Source: Bifidobacterium breve (GTDB taxonomy: Bacteria > Cyanobacteriota > Cyanobacteriia > PCC-6307 > Cyanobiaceae). From it: a stretch of 33,506 nucleotides of DNA. The position numbers and the translations under genes are program-made. This document shows, one piece after another, positions 1 to 8,871 of the stretch (the first letter of the stretch is position 1; every line of letters begins with the position of its first letter). The stretch spans positions 1 through 33,506 of the forward strand of contig CALPNT020000009.1 of the NCBI GenBank assembly GCA_943325005.2. The letters are read 5' to 3'. Under the pieces are notes generated by a model. That model had not been told where the DNA came from and did not search any database. It saw nothing but the letters and a program-made list of their open reading frames with translations.

Positions 1-881
1 AGCCGTTCTCGGAACGCGTATTGCAGCGTACGCCGCGAATAGTGACTGCGAGCTTCCAGAAGCGTAAGGTTCAGTGGATGGTCGAGATTGGCCTTAATAT
101 AATCAATCAGTTCATCGAAAGCATCCCGACCTTGGCGCTCCCTCTGCCGCAAACGATTGTATGGCCCTTCCTGCCATAATTCTGGAACCATCATGGCCGC
201 CAGCAGCCGGTAAATCTGATCGTCAAGTTTCAACCTCTCCGGCAGGATCGGATTGAGATCCAGCAACTGGTCAACCTGCACGAGTAGCTCCCGCAACATC
301 CCCTGCAACAAGATCTGGGTCGGATCATCTGACAACGGCCAGCAGTCAAAGCCAAACAAGGGCAGTTTTTCATGCAGTGAAGCCGTGGGAGCACCTCCCA
401 TCCCTGCAACTGTCTGGAGCAGACGCTGCGGATCGAGACGAAAGAACACAAGGCTGCAAAGCCCCCCAATCCAAGCGAACCTGTCGCCTGAGTTCTGTTC
501 CGAGTTCTGCGCCGACTTGGAGGCCGACAGGATGAGGCAGTCACCGGGATGCAAGCCCCATCGATGCCTGCCGTACCCCAACGTCCCCTTGCCGTCATAG
601 CCGATGAGCACCGTGTGCTGCCCTTGACGATCCACAGTGGCGGCAGCCATCGCTGAAGTGGAATTAAGGCAACCTATTCCTGCTCCCAGCTCCAGGCCAG
701 CGATCATCAGATTGAAACCATAATACCAGCCAATTGCCGCGGAATTGACACTTCTCGATTCCCGCAAAGACAGGCTTGGCTTGACTAGTGCCGCGCCGAT
801 TAAATCAGGCTTGAATAGTCGCAGGCGTCGCTTGAATGGATTCTGAAGTGCCGCAGCCTCAAGATGCTGCTCCACCCCCAT
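1..881 (-). CDS. AraC-family transcriptional regulator (3' end beyond window)
   Basis: Reading the minus strand from an ATG at 881 gives an open frame of 293 codons with no stop before the window edge, so the C-terminus is missing. The last ~40 visible residues are the start of an AraC/XylS helix-turn-helix domain: a DELIDYIKANLDHPLNLT stretch followed by ARSHYSRRTLQYAFRERL, the first recognition helix. The preceding ~240 residues would be the effector or dimerisation part and contain no motif I recognise. In-frame ATGs at 707 and 650 are alternatives; the frame stays open up to a stop at 933-935. It is divergent from the CheB-CheR gene, with a 363-bp gap between. DNA binding is known for the family; its targets cannot be read from the sequence. 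Confidence 0.75.
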   Translation of the reverse strand, partial: MGVEQHLEAAALQNPFKRRLRLFKPDLIGAALVKPSLSLRESRSVNSAAIGWYYGFNLMIAGLELGAGIGCLNSTSAMAAATVDRQGQHTVLIGYDGKGTLGYGRHRWGLHPGDCLILSASKSAQNSEQNSGDRFAWIGGLCSLVFFRLDPQRLLQTVAGMGGAPTASLHEKLPLFGFDCWPLSDDPTQILLQGMLRELLVQVDQLLDLNPILPERLKLDDQIYRLLAAMMVPELWQEGPYNRLRQRERQGRDAFDELIDYIKANLDHPLNLTLLEARSHYSRRTLQYAFRER

Positions 882-1244
882 CGGAAGCCAATCGTCGAGA
901 GCCCTCAAACCGACATCCGCCGGAGAGCCCGATCAAGCAAAGCCGCTGCAAGCCCGGATTCAGAACAAGCCTGGCGCTGGCACCGTTCCCGCAGGGCTTG
1001 ATGCGTGACATGGGCCAACGTGATCATGATATCAACGGACTCCGGAAACCTCTCCTTCGACACTACTGGATCAATCATCATCAATCTCTCAGCCAAGCCG
1101 CTGACCAGGACTACTACACTAAACCTTATTATTCCGATTCCCTACAGTCATCGGACCAGCCTCCACCGACATTTGCATCATTACGAAAAAAGCGCACTTT
1201 TCAGCTTTTAACACTTACGTTATTGTTGTAACAGCTGCAGTGGA
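882..1244. other. Divergent intergenic region, AT-richer than surroundings
   Basis: This gap separates the divergent AraC-type and CheB-CheR genes. Its right half (about 1020-1235) is clearly richer in A+T than the coding DNA on both sides and ends in a TTTTAACACTTACGTTATTG stretch, suitable for promoters. Overlapping short frames here have no protein-like composition. I see no clear operator or RNA gene. Confidence 0.4.
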
Positions 1245-4200
1245 TTGGTGGCATCCCTGGCAATCGACAAGCAAAACGCCGCTCAAGGGCAAGGCTTGCC
1301 CGACCATGTGGTGGCGATCGGCGCCTCCGCCGGGGGGCTGGAAGCCATCCAGGAGCTGGCTCGTCATTTGGTGCTGCCAGGCCATTTCGCCTACATCGTG
1401 GCCCAGCATCTGGCACCTGACCATCCCAGCCTGCTGGTCGATCTGGTCGCCCGGGTCACCAGCCTGAACGTGGTCACGGCGGTCGATGGAGCGGCACTCG
1501 AGCCTGGCGTGATCGTGATCGCCCCCCCCCACTGCGATGTAGCCGTCGAAGCTGGCCAGCTGCGGGTCAGCGACCCCTTGCCACGCTTCGGGCCCAGCCC
1601 CTGCATCGACCTGCTGTTCGAATCCTTGGCCGAACAGTGGGGCGACAAGGGGATCGCCGTGGTGCTCTCGGGCACCGGTTCGGATGGCGCCCGTGGCCTG
1701 CGGGCTGTTCGGGTCGCTGGCGGCCTCACCATTGCCCAGTCACCCCAGGAAGCAAAGTTCGACGGCATGCCCAGGGCCGCCATTTCCCTCGGTGGCGCCG
1801 ACCTGGTGCTGGAGGCCGCCGCGATCGGAGAACGGCTCTGCGACATGATTCGCAAAGGCGGGGACTGGATCAGCGAACCCTTGCCCGAACCGCAGACCGT
1901 GTTGCTCAACAGTGTGACGACCAAGCTGAAACAGATCAGCGGAATCGACTTCTCCCAGTACAAGGAATCCACCCTGCGCCGGCAGGTGCAGCGCCGCATG
2001 GCCATTCGTGGCATCAACAGCATGAGCGACTACCTGCCCCTGCTCAACACCCAGGAGGAGGAATCCCAGGCCTTGGTGCAGAATCTGCTGGTCGGTGTCA
2101 CCTCGTTCTTTCGTGATGCCAAGGCCTTCGAGGCCCTGCGCGAACTGCTGCACAACAAGTTCACAGCCTCGATGTCATCAGCGCAGCTGCGCGTCTGGGT
2201 CGCGGGCTGTGCCAGCGGCGAGGAGGCTTATTCGATCGCCATGCTGGTGAGTGAGGTGCTCGGCCATCCAGGGGGACTGGCGTCGCAGCTGAAGATCTTC
2301 GCCACCGACCTCGATGAACAGAGCCTGGCGATCGCTCGCCGCGGCCTCTATCCACTCTCGGCCGCCAAAGCGATTCCTGACGATCTGCGCAGCCGCTTCC
2401 TCACTGAAACGGATGGCGAAGTTGAAGTGGATAAAGCCTTGCGTAACTGCATCGTCTTTGCCCGACACAACCTCTGCGAAGACCCACCCTTTCCCAATCT
2501 TGATCTCATTTCCTGCCGCAACACGCTGATCTACCTCACCCCATCGCTGCAGGAACGGGTGCTGGACCTCTTTTCCTTTGCCCTGCGGCCTGGTGGCCTG
2601 CTATTTCTGGGCAGTTCCGAGGCCATCGGCAATCGCATCCCCGGGTTTGCTGCCGCCAATGGGGGCCAGCGCCTTTATCTGCGCACGCAGCAGGCCCGGA
2701 AGCCTCAGCCCCTCACCACCCTGATGCCGCCGCAGTCGTTGCCCCAACCCATTGGTGCAGCAGGCCGGATCACCGCTCTGCGCCCGAGCGTGCCGGAGCA
2801 ACATGTGGCCTTGCTGGAGGTGCTGGTTCGCCAGCTCAGCATGCCTGGCCTGGTGTTGGATCAAAACCATGATCTGGTGCAGGTGATCGGCGATGTGAGC
2901 GCTTACTGCCGCATGCCGGAAGGCCGGATGACGGCCTCGGCCGCAGCGTTCCTGCGCTCTGAACTGCAGGCGGAAGCGCGGGTGCTGTTTCTGCTGGTGC
3001 GGGCCGATCGGATCGCCGCCAGCAGCAGACCGATCCACCTCGACGACCTCGACAATCCGATTCGCCTTGTGGCCTCGCCGCTGGAGGTGGGTGAACGCAG
3101 CCTCACCCTGTTGTCCTTCCAGAAGGAAGCCACCTCGATCGGCAGCCCCCCACCCTCTACTGGTGAGGGGAGCGAGCGGGATGCGGCCTTCGGCAAGGAA
3201 ATCGAACGGCTGGAGCAGGAACTGCTCTCCAGCCAGGACAGCCTGCACCGCTCCTTGAGCGAACTGGAGCAAGCCAACGAAGAGCTGGAGGCGTCGTCTG
3301 AGGAACTGCAGGCCTCCGCCGAAGAGCTGCAGGCGTCGAATGAAGAGCTGGAGGCCTCAAACGAAGAACTCCAGGCCACCAATGAAGAACTGGCCACCCT
3401 GAACCAGCAGCTGCGCACTCGCAACGATCAAACCGAGGAGCTCAACAACGATCTCGAGAACATCCAGGCCTCCCTGAGCCAGGGCATGGTGATCCTGGAC
3501 CGCAATCTGCGGGTCACCCGCTTCTCACCCCTTGCCGTGCGGGTGTTCGGCCTCGTACCCAGCGACATCGGCCAGCCGCTGATCGGGGTGCCCACCACGG
3601 TGCCGCTGCCGGAACTGCGGGAAACCCTGCTGGCGGTGCTCGAAGACGGCACTCGCCACAGCAGTGAAGCCAGCAGTGAGGAGGTGTCGTATCTGGTGCA
3701 GTTCCTGCCCTATCAGGAACGGGACGGCAAGCGTCTGGGGGTGATCATCTCGATGACCGATGTGTCCGAACTGGTGGCGCTGCGGCGGGCGGCTGAGGCG
3801 GCGCTGAGCGAGTTCACCTGTCTCACCATCGCCCTTGAGGTGGCTGTCTGGAAGAAAGATCCCTCCTTGCAGAAATTGCTCTTCATGAGTGAGCGCATCC
3901 GGGGCATCAGCGGCTGGACACCCGCCGAAGTGTGTCAGCAACCCAGCCTGCTGGAGGAGGCCATCCTCCCGGCCGACCGTGCGTTGGTGCAAGCAGCCCG
4001 CAAGCTGGAGCAGGGAGCCTGGTCGGTGCCCTATCGCCTGCATAGCCGCGATGGCCGTGAGCATTGGGTACAGGAATCGGCCAAGGTGCTGCAGGAGGGC
4101 TGCGACCACGTCGTGGTGGGCACACTCACCGACATCACCGAACTGCACGCCCTCGAAGAACAGGCCCGGGAGCTGGCGGCAACGCTGGAATCGATCGTCC

Positions 4201-4562
4201 ACACCAGCCTGTTCGCCGTGGCCAGCCTGGATGCCGAGCTGCGGGTGATGATGGCCAATGAACGGTTCTGCGCCCTGGTGGGCTTCAACCCTCAGGCAAT
4301 TCAGGGCATGCCTGCGGCCGCCTTTGCGCCAGGACCGCAGGACAAAGGGCCGGAGGGCCGGCCCTGGCCAGCCGAAAATCTCAGCGCCGCGGCTCGCTCC
4401 GTGCTGGACGGGGTGGAGCCGGTGGTGCGGCGATCGCTGGCCATCCGCAGCCAGGACGGCAGCATTCAGGCCTTGGAGGCCGAGATCCGGCCCGTAGGCC
4501 CCCACGCCGGCAAAGCGAGAGTGCTGGTCATCGTTCAAGAGCGGGGCGAAGGATCGAGCTGA
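1245..4562 (+). CDS. CheB methylesterase-CheR methyltransferase-PAS fusion protein without kinase domain
   Basis: A 1105-residue multidomain signalling protein. Residues ~20-200 are a CheB methylesterase with an intact triad: Ser28 in GASAGG, His55 in AQHLAPDH and Asp147 in SGTGSDG. Residues ~220-465 are a CheR SAM-dependent methyltransferase, with the SAM loop VWVAGCASGEEAYS (317-330) and CRNTLIYL (424-431). Residues ~650-745 form a coiled coil of repeated EEL-A-S/N heptads. Three PAS-like domains follow (about 746-845, 856-965 and 975-1100). The protein ends there, with no HisKA/HWE or ATPase domain. There is no receiver domain before CheB. The start is TTG 1245 or GTG 1248; an in-frame stop at 1209 excludes anything further upstream. 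No other chemotaxis gene is visible nearby. A sensory role coupled to methylation-type chemistry is inferred. Confidence 0.9.
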   Translation: MVASLAIDKQNAAQGQGLPDHVVAIGASAGGLEAIQELARHLVLPGHFAYIVAQHLAPDHPSLLVDLVARVTSLNVVTAVDGAALEPGVIVIAPPHCDVAVEAGQLRVSDPLPRFGPSPCIDLLFESLAEQWGDKGIAVVLSGTGSDGARGLRAVRVAGGLTIAQSPQEAKFDGMPRAAISLGGADLVLEAAAIGERLCDMIRKGGDWISEPLPEPQTVLLNSVTTKLKQISGIDFSQYKESTLRRQVQRRMAIRGINSMSDYLPLLNTQEEESQALVQNLLVGVTSFFRDAKAFEALRELLHNKFTASMSSAQLRVWVAGCASGEEAYSIAMLVSEVLGHPGGLASQLKIFATDLDEQSLAIARRGLYPLSAAKAIPDDLRSRFLTETDGEVEVDKALRNCIVFARHNLCEDPPFPNLDLISCRNTLIYLTPSLQERVLDLFSFALRPGGLLFLGSSEAIGNRIPGFAAANGGQRLYLRTQQARKPQPLTTLMPPQSLPQPIGAAGRITALRPSVPEQHVALLEVLVRQLSMPGLVLDQNHDLVQVIGDVSAYCRMPEGRMTASAAAFLRSELQAEARVLFLLVRADRIAASSRPIHLDDLDNPIRLVASPLEVGERSLTLLSFQKEATSIGSPPPSTGEGSERDAAFGKEIERLEQELLSSQDSLHRSLSELEQANEELEASSEELQASAEELQASNEELEASNEELQATNEELATLNQQLRTRNDQTEELNNDLENIQASLSQGMVILDRNLRVTRFSPLAVRVFGLVPSDIGQPLIGVPTTVPLPELRETLLAVLEDGTRHSSEASSEEVSYLVQFLPYQERDGKRLGVIISMTDVSELVALRRAAEAALSEFTCLTIALEVAVWKKDPSLQKLLFMSERIRGISGWTPAEVCQQPSLLEEAILPADRALVQAARKLEQGAWSVPYRLHSRDGREHWVQESAKVLQEGCDHVVVGTLTDITELHALEEQARELAATLESIVHTSLFAVASLDAELRVMMANERFCALVGFNPQAIQGMPAAAFAPGPQDKGPEGRPWPAENLSAAARSVLDGVEPVVRRSLAIRSQDGSIQALEAEIRPVGPHAGKARVLVIVQERGEGSS

Positions 4563-4822
4563 TCCTCATCGCTCCCCAGGTCTTCGTCTTCGTGCAGGCA
4601 GCGGCTGATCAGATGCTCGGCCAGCTCCCCGGGGGAGCGACCACATTGCGCCGCCAGTTTCACCAATTGTAAATAGGATTCGATGGAAAGCTTCAGATCC
4701 AGTCGCCTTGGGAAAACGGCCGGATCCAGCCGAAAGGGATCAAGCTCCAGCTTGCTGGAATCAGGCAGCTGAGGGGAATCGAAAGGAATGTTGGACAAAA
4801 GCCGAAGTTGTTCGCCAAGCAA
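4535..4822 (-). CDS. Small ribbon-helix-helix-like protein
   Basis: A 95-residue protein whose 3' end overlaps the convergent CheB-CheR gene by 28 bp. The middle (about 40-72) reads as a beta strand followed by two helices: RRLDLKLSIESYLQLVKLAA, then a GRSPGELAEHLISRCL helix. This resembles a CopG/Arc-type ribbon-helix-helix fold. The tail is strongly acidic. There is no ATG; TTG at 4822 is the only reasonable start before the in-frame stop at 4847-4849. It is similar in style to the RHH protein at 5268-5537. DNA binding is inferred, and the target is unknown. Confidence 0.55.
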   Translation of the reverse strand: MLGEQLRLLSNIPFDSPQLPDSSKLELDPFRLDPAVFPRRLDLKLSIESYLQLVKLAAQCGRSPGELAEHLISRCLHEDEDLGSDEDQLDPSPRS

Positions 4823-5267
4823 ACAACCTGAAAACCTGATCAGACTCTACTCCCTGTCAACGAAGCAGAATCGGGAGAATTGGACCAGGGTGCAACGAGG
4901 ATCCGGCCATTTCCATGGCCACTTGATTACGGCCACTGATTACGGCCACTGACTACGGCCATGGCGACCTCAGCCACGGCGTCTTAAAGGCCTGAACAGA
5001 GCTCTTGAATCGAAGCTGCTGCTGCTGCTGTTCCGCGGATGGATGGGGTGTCAGCAGCTGGCTGGCCGCAAGGGGGGGCAGATCCTGACGCCATCAAACG
5101 GGCTGAGGGAGAGAAATTCTTGTTGATTCGCCAGCCAATTAATTAACCAAGTTTATGCAAGGAAAACATGGAGCTGAATTCGCTCAGAACAGAGCGGATC
5201 ATCTCAAAGCTGGCGAGACAACAGGCAACGCCTGATCAAGCATCAATCAACGCGCAGAGCCAAGCCA
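4823..5267. other. Intergenic region with a short tandem repeat
   Basis: No convincing gene lies in this 445-bp gap between two minus-strand small genes. It holds three tandem 13-bp units (4924-4962), a CTG run near 5015-5029 and an AT-rich patch around 5130-5160. It is the upstream region of the 4535-4822 gene, so its promoter should lie in the left part. Confidence 0.4.
4924..4962. repeat. Tandem repeat, three 13-bp units
   Basis: The unit TGATTACGGCCAC occurs twice in perfect tandem (4924-4936 and 4937-4949). A third copy with two changes (TGACTACGGCCAT) follows at 4950-4962. It is noncoding in every frame I consider real. Confidence 0.85.
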
Positions 5268-5537
5268 TCAGCTTCCCCTGAAATGACCATTCCCGCTCAC
5301 CTTTTTATCCACCGAATAGGACGCTGCCATACTCCTTGAATCGGACTGAGTTGGTGCATTGGCCACGGGCAAGGTTGCCGCATGTCGCAAAGAATCTTCG
5401 AGCAGAAAGGCACAGAGATTGGAAACCGACCGTCCCTCCTCCTCGGAGCGTGTCAGCAGCGCTTCGTGGACGTGGTAGCTGAGCGTGATAGTGATGCGCC
5501 GTGGCTGACGCTGCAGCATCCGAAGTCGCTCATTCAT
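5268..5537 (-). CDS. Ribbon-helix-helix (CopG-like) protein
   Basis: An 89-residue protein starting at ATG 5537 with a strong Shine-Dalgarno, AGGAGG, 8 bases upstream. Residues ~12-50 fit an RHH domain: a basic patch (QRQPRRITITLSYHVHEALL), a polar turn (SEEEGRSVSNL) and a second helix (CAFLLEDSL). The last ~35 residues are polar and probably disordered. Proteins of this build are usually small DNA-binding regulators or antitoxins. No toxin-like partner gene is adjacent: the next convincing frame on this strand is the second RHH-like gene 445 bp downstream. The RBS makes this the better supported of the two. Confidence 0.75.
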   Translation of the reverse strand: MNERLRMLQRQPRRITITLSYHVHEALLTRSEEEGRSVSNLCAFLLEDSLRHAATLPVANAPTQSDSRSMAASYSVDKKVSGNGHFRGS

Positions 5538-5552
5538 CGTTGATTCCTCCTA
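5530..5552 (-). promoter_or_regulatory. Strong ribosome binding site for the RHH gene
   Basis: On the minus strand AGGAGG precedes the ATG at 5537 with an 8-base spacer. Most genes in this window have weak or absent Shine-Dalgarno signals, so this one stands out and fixes the start. Confidence 0.7.
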
Positions 5553-6532
5553 AAAGTTTTCAAATTGGGGGACTTTGCAGCCGAAGATGACCTGAGAAGG
5601 ACCCAGGAACGCCGTACCGATACAGCGATTACGCGGCAATCCTAATCTCGCTGACCGATTCTCAACTGATGCATCCTACTGCACATCGGCATTGGAGTCG
5701 AGGCTTTTGCGGGCCTGCTCATCGCCTGGCTCTATGCACTTATTGCATCTTCGTTGGCCGAAGAGGCCCAACATGGGTAAACCCGCTTACACCATCTCCC
5801 TGCGAGGGCGGGGCGGGGCAAGGCGACCGTTGCCGAAGCTCCAGGCCAAGCTGGAATCGCTTGAAGCGGCTGGAGCCCAAACATGCCGACCTGGTCAACC
5901 TGTCCCTGGCCATGCAGGAGTTGCAGATCGCACCAGAACACTCAGATCCGCACCGTTGCAAGCCGGGTGACTTCGCGCGCCACTGGCATGTCCTGCCTGC
6001 CAAACCCCATCCTTGCGGGCTTTGGGCATGTCCCACCAAAGCTTCTGACTTGGACCGCTGACCCGAGCCATGCTTCTGGCCACGGATCGGCCTGGCTATG
6101 GACTCGCCCTGAAGACTCCAGCGATCAACGCGAAGGGAGAGTCTGGCCAGGCTTGGCTGTTGATGCCTTACCCCTGTCAATTCTGGTTCTGAGAACCGAT
6201 CGTTCATGGCGGTGGCCTGCTTCGTTTTGTTCATCATCAGGCGCCCCAACCTGCAGGCTCACGAATAAAACGCAAAGTTCTGCGCAAGGCCGCGCAATTT
6301 CTAAAGAGAGCAGACGTACCAGACGCTTCAGCTCTGCTGCCGATCGAGACGGCGCCCTGAAGCACAACCAGACCGAAGCGATCGCGCGCCGCCTCGATGG
6401 CCCTCACGACGTGAGTCGTTGGAGCAGCGGGCCGTGGCCTCGATCGGGATCAAAGCCCGCCAGGGACCTGACTCTGCTGCGGCAGCCTTTTCAACCCTTG
6501 TCGTCCCTGAAAGGTGCTGAAGGGTCCGCGGG
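5538..6532. other. About 1 kb without a convincing intact gene
   Basis: Several overlapping open frames cross this stretch on both strands, but their compositions (rich in Arg, Pro, Ser, Cys and Trp) look like chance frames in GC-rich DNA. The only protein-like pieces are described under the remnant at 5679-5970. I see no tRNA, insertion sequence or inverted terminal repeat. Confidence 0.4.
5679..5970 (+). pseudogene. Possible remnants of two adjacent genes
   Basis: Frame 5679-5780 reads as the end of a membrane protein: IGVEAFAGLLIAWLYALIA, then SSLAEEAQHG and a stop. A stop sits just upstream, so there is no N-terminus. Its TAA overlaps an ATG at 5773 (ATGGGTAA), typical of coupled genes. 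The second frame starts MGKPAYTISL and becomes a Leu/Lys/Glu helix. Near 5870 the protein-like reading appears to move to another frame, with a HADLVNLSLAMQELQ stretch. Together these suggest decayed coding DNA. I do not recognise the family, and chance cannot be excluded. Confidence 0.25.
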
Positions 6533-8227
6533 ATGATGGGCCGATCGGATGGATCTGCGATGGGAAGTGGCCGGCATCGGGTCTGGCAGCATCGCGATCG
6601 TCGCCTGGCCCCAGGCCTGCTGCTGCTCTGGCTCCTGGCGTTGATCCTGGCCCTCATTGGCCTGGGCGGCGTGCCCCTGGTGGACTGGGATGAGGGCATC
6701 GTCGCCCGGGTGGCCCTGGAAACCAGCCGCGCGCCCTGGCCCGAACGGCTCTGGCCCACCTACTGGGGCGAGCCCTATCTCAACAAACCACCAGCGATCC
6801 ATCTGCTGATCGCGGCCAGCATCCAGCTCTGGCGCCAGCTCAGCCCGGCAGCCAGCACCGCGGAGCTGCCGCCGGAATGGGTGCTGCGCATCGGGCCGGC
6901 ACTGCTGTCGTCGTTGATCGTGCCCTTACTGGGGCTGATCCAATGGCGCCTGCGGCCCGGCGAACGCAGCACCGCCCTGGCCAGCGCCGCCATCGCCCTC
7001 ACCCTGATGCCGCTGGCACGGCATGGCCATCGGGTGATGCTCGACGGCACTCAGCTGGTGGCCATCGCCCTCATCTGGTGGGCCCTGCTGAGCAGCATGG
7101 GCTGCTGGCGCCGGATCCTGCTCTGGGGCACGCTGGCCGGCCTGGCCGGCAGTGCCCTGCTGCTGCTCAAAGCTCCCACCGCCCTGCCCGTGCTGGGCAT
7201 AGCGCTGGCACTGCGCGCCCTGGAACGGGATCTGCGGCCGCGCCAGTGGCTGCTGTTGGCCCTGGCCTTGGTGGCCGGCCTCGTACCTGGCCTGGCCTGG
7301 CATCTGGGCCACTGGCTGGTGCGCGGCGATGGCGCCCTGCAGATGTGGCTTGGCCAGGGCTACGCCCGCATCGGCACGGCCATCGAGGGCCATCGCGACG
7401 GCCCCTGGACCGCCGCACTGGAGATGCTGGAGGGAGGCTGGCCCTGGCTGCCCTGTTGGCCGTTTGGTCTGGCGCTGGCCTGGCGTGCCCGCCGCAGCCG
7501 GGCTGGACTCTGGTGCCTGGGGCTCACCCTGGCGATGAGCCTGATGGTGCTGCCCCTGCGGACCCAGTTGCCCTGGTACACCCTGCTGCTCTGGCCCCCC
7601 TTCGCCCTGGTCTGCGGACCGGTGCTGGCCTGGTTGCTGGATCGCCGCCAGCAGGACCGCCCTCCCGGCGCCGGCTGGCTCGCGCACCTACCCCGCTTCT
7701 GGAGCCTGCTTGGCGTGGTGGTGGTGGCGGCAGCCCTGGCTTCGCTGCTGGGGATGCTGCCACCATTGCGGCCCGCCGCCGCCATCGCCCTGGTGTTCGG
7801 CAGCGCCCTGGTGGCAGGTGGCTGGTTACTGGCCCGACCACTTCAGCGCCAACGCCACTGGGGGGGGCTGGTGCTCGTGCTCGGCACCTGGCTGGCCCTG
7901 CTGCTGCTGCTGGCCAGCCCCCTGTGGCTGTGGGAGCTCCATGAACGCTGGCCCGTACCGCGGCTGGCCGCAGTGCTGACGACTCAGGGATCAGCCGAGG
8001 TCCGCCTCTGGCAGGAGGCCGAACGCCCCAGCCTCAATTGGTATGCGGGCCGCCGCCTACGCCGTGAAGACCATCTCGATCTGGCACCGGGGCAGACGAT
8101 CCTGCTGCTGAGCCTGAAGCGGCCCCAGGCGCCCGATCTGCGTTGCCAGGCCCTCGCCGATGAAGCCCCACTCACCCTTTACCGCTGCGGTCTGGTCGGC
8201 AGCACGCTCCAGAGCCCGCCCCCCTGA
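6533..8227 (+). CDS. ArnT/PMT-like membrane glycosyltransferase
   Basis: A 564-residue polytopic membrane protein with roughly ten hydrophobic segments, the first at about residues 26-46. Just after it lies DWDEG (51-55), the acidic pair in the first periplasmic loop where GT-C glycosyltransferases (GT39/GT83: PMT, ArnT) keep their catalytic acid. PYLNKPP (81-87) matches the family's W-x-P-Y-x-x-K-P-P signature. The C-terminal ~100 residues are a soluble domain, as in ArnT-like proteins. Such enzymes move a sugar from a polyprenyl-phosphate donor to lipid or protein outside the membrane; donor and acceptor cannot be told here. ATGs at 6533, 6536 and 6557 are possible starts. It stands alone, with no sugar-synthesis genes adjacent. 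Confidence 0.85.
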   Translation: MMGRSDGSAMGSGRHRVWQHRDRRLAPGLLLLWLLALILALIGLGGVPLVDWDEGIVARVALETSRAPWPERLWPTYWGEPYLNKPPAIHLLIAASIQLWRQLSPAASTAELPPEWVLRIGPALLSSLIVPLLGLIQWRLRPGERSTALASAAIALTLMPLARHGHRVMLDGTQLVAIALIWWALLSSMGCWRRILLWGTLAGLAGSALLLLKAPTALPVLGIALALRALERDLRPRQWLLLALALVAGLVPGLAWHLGHWLVRGDGALQMWLGQGYARIGTAIEGHRDGPWTAALEMLEGGWPWLPCWPFGLALAWRARRSRAGLWCLGLTLAMSLMVLPLRTQLPWYTLLLWPPFALVCGPVLAWLLDRRQQDRPPGAGWLAHLPRFWSLLGVVVVAAALASLLGMLPPLRPAAAIALVFGSALVAGGWLLARPLQRQRHWGGLVLVLGTWLALLLLLASPLWLWELHERWPVPRLAAVLTTQGSAEVRLWQEAERPSLNWYAGRRLRREDHLDLAPGQTILLLSLKRPQAPDLRCQALADEAPLTLYRCGLVGSTLQSPPP

Positions 8228-8251
8228 GAGCCACGGTCTGAGAGCCACGGT
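8224..8251. repeat. Perfect 14-bp tandem duplication over a stop codon
   Basis: CTGAGAGCCACGGT occurs twice back to back (8224-8237 and 8238-8251). The TGA in the first copy is the stop codon of the glycosyltransferase gene. It may be a recent slippage event. Confidence 0.7.
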
Positions 8252-8552
8252 TCCGCATGCTCCATGGGCGACCTTGACCGTTCCGGGAGCGCCGTCCCTT
8301 CGAGCAAAATCAGGATGCCAACGCCATCGATCAGGCCGCCCTGCCAGGGGCTGAAGAGCGCGAACAGGTTGTGATCGGGTCCTAATGGCCCATCAAGCTG
8401 AGGCCTTCAACACCAATGCTGGCGCAGCGATGCGAACCGATGGCGCTGCCCGCAAGCCTTGGCCAGGTGAGCTGCTCGCCAACCTGCACCAGTCGCACGG
8501 CTCCGCCTCCCCCATGAGCCCTTGGCCAGCCCACGGCGGCGCCCGAACTGGT
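8228..8552. other. Intergenic region without a visible gene
   Basis: This lies between the glycosyltransferase and the convergent small DUF7219-like gene. A plus-strand frame runs from 8385 through the small minus-strand gene, but its composition is not protein-like. I see no terminator with a T-tract. Confidence 0.35.
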
Positions 8553-8822
8553 TCAGGCCCTGGGGCCCTTGCCATTGATCAGGTTTCCCTTGCTGTCCTT
8601 GAGCTCCTTCCAGATCACCCGGATCTGGTCATAGGCCTGGTCCTGGCTGAGCTTGCCATTGGCTTGCAGGCCCACGATCAACCCCACCCGCTCGGCGAAG
8701 GATTCCAGGTTCTGATGGAACATCAGCCGCTCAGGGGACCAGTCGTTGCCGCGGTAACTGGCATGGGCCTCCATCGGAGATGTCACACCCGGTGTGCGCC
8801 CAGCACTGTCGTCGCTCGGCAC
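8553..8822 (-). CDS. Conserved small cyanobacterial protein, DUF7219-like
   Basis: An 89-residue soluble protein. The core from residue ~22 (YRGNDWSPERLMFHQNL, then ESFAERVGLIVGLQANGKLS and QDQAYDQIRVIWKELKDSK) matches the pattern I recall for the DUF7219 family of cyanobacteria: Y-x-G-x-F-x-P-E-N-L-x-F-N-x-N-L, E-F-A-x-R-V, and K-x-W-K-x-L-K near the end. The function is unknown. It starts at GTG 8822; ATG 8774 (residue 17) is an alternative that keeps the whole conserved core. It diverges from the CHAD gene, and a Pho-box-like repeat facing it lies 50 bp upstream of the GTG. Confidence 0.7.
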   Translation of the reverse strand: MPSDDSAGRTPGVTSPMEAHASYRGNDWSPERLMFHQNLESFAERVGLIVGLQANGKLSQDQAYDQIRVIWKELKDSKGNLINGKGPRA

Positions 8823-8871
8823 GGCAGGCCCAATAACGTTGGTCCAGGTTAGTTCGCGGCCCCCAGGGTCG

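Noticed and set aside
836-1231. A 131-codon plus-strand frame between AraC and CheB-CheR
   Set aside because: It overlaps the start of the AraC gene on the other strand, has no ribosome site, and reads as unstructured Pro/Ser/Gln sequence.
3525-4538. A 337-codon minus-strand frame opposite the CheB-CheR gene
   Set aside because: It is antisense to conserved PAS sequence and shows no recognisable motif.
5883-6536. A 217-codon plus-strand frame before the glycosyltransferase
   Set aside because: Composition is rich in Arg, Ser, Trp and Cys, with no domain or ribosome site, and it overlaps competing frames on both strands.
8385-8852. A 155-codon plus-strand frame over the DUF7219-like gene
   Set aside because: The minus strand has the conserved pattern, while this frame has none.
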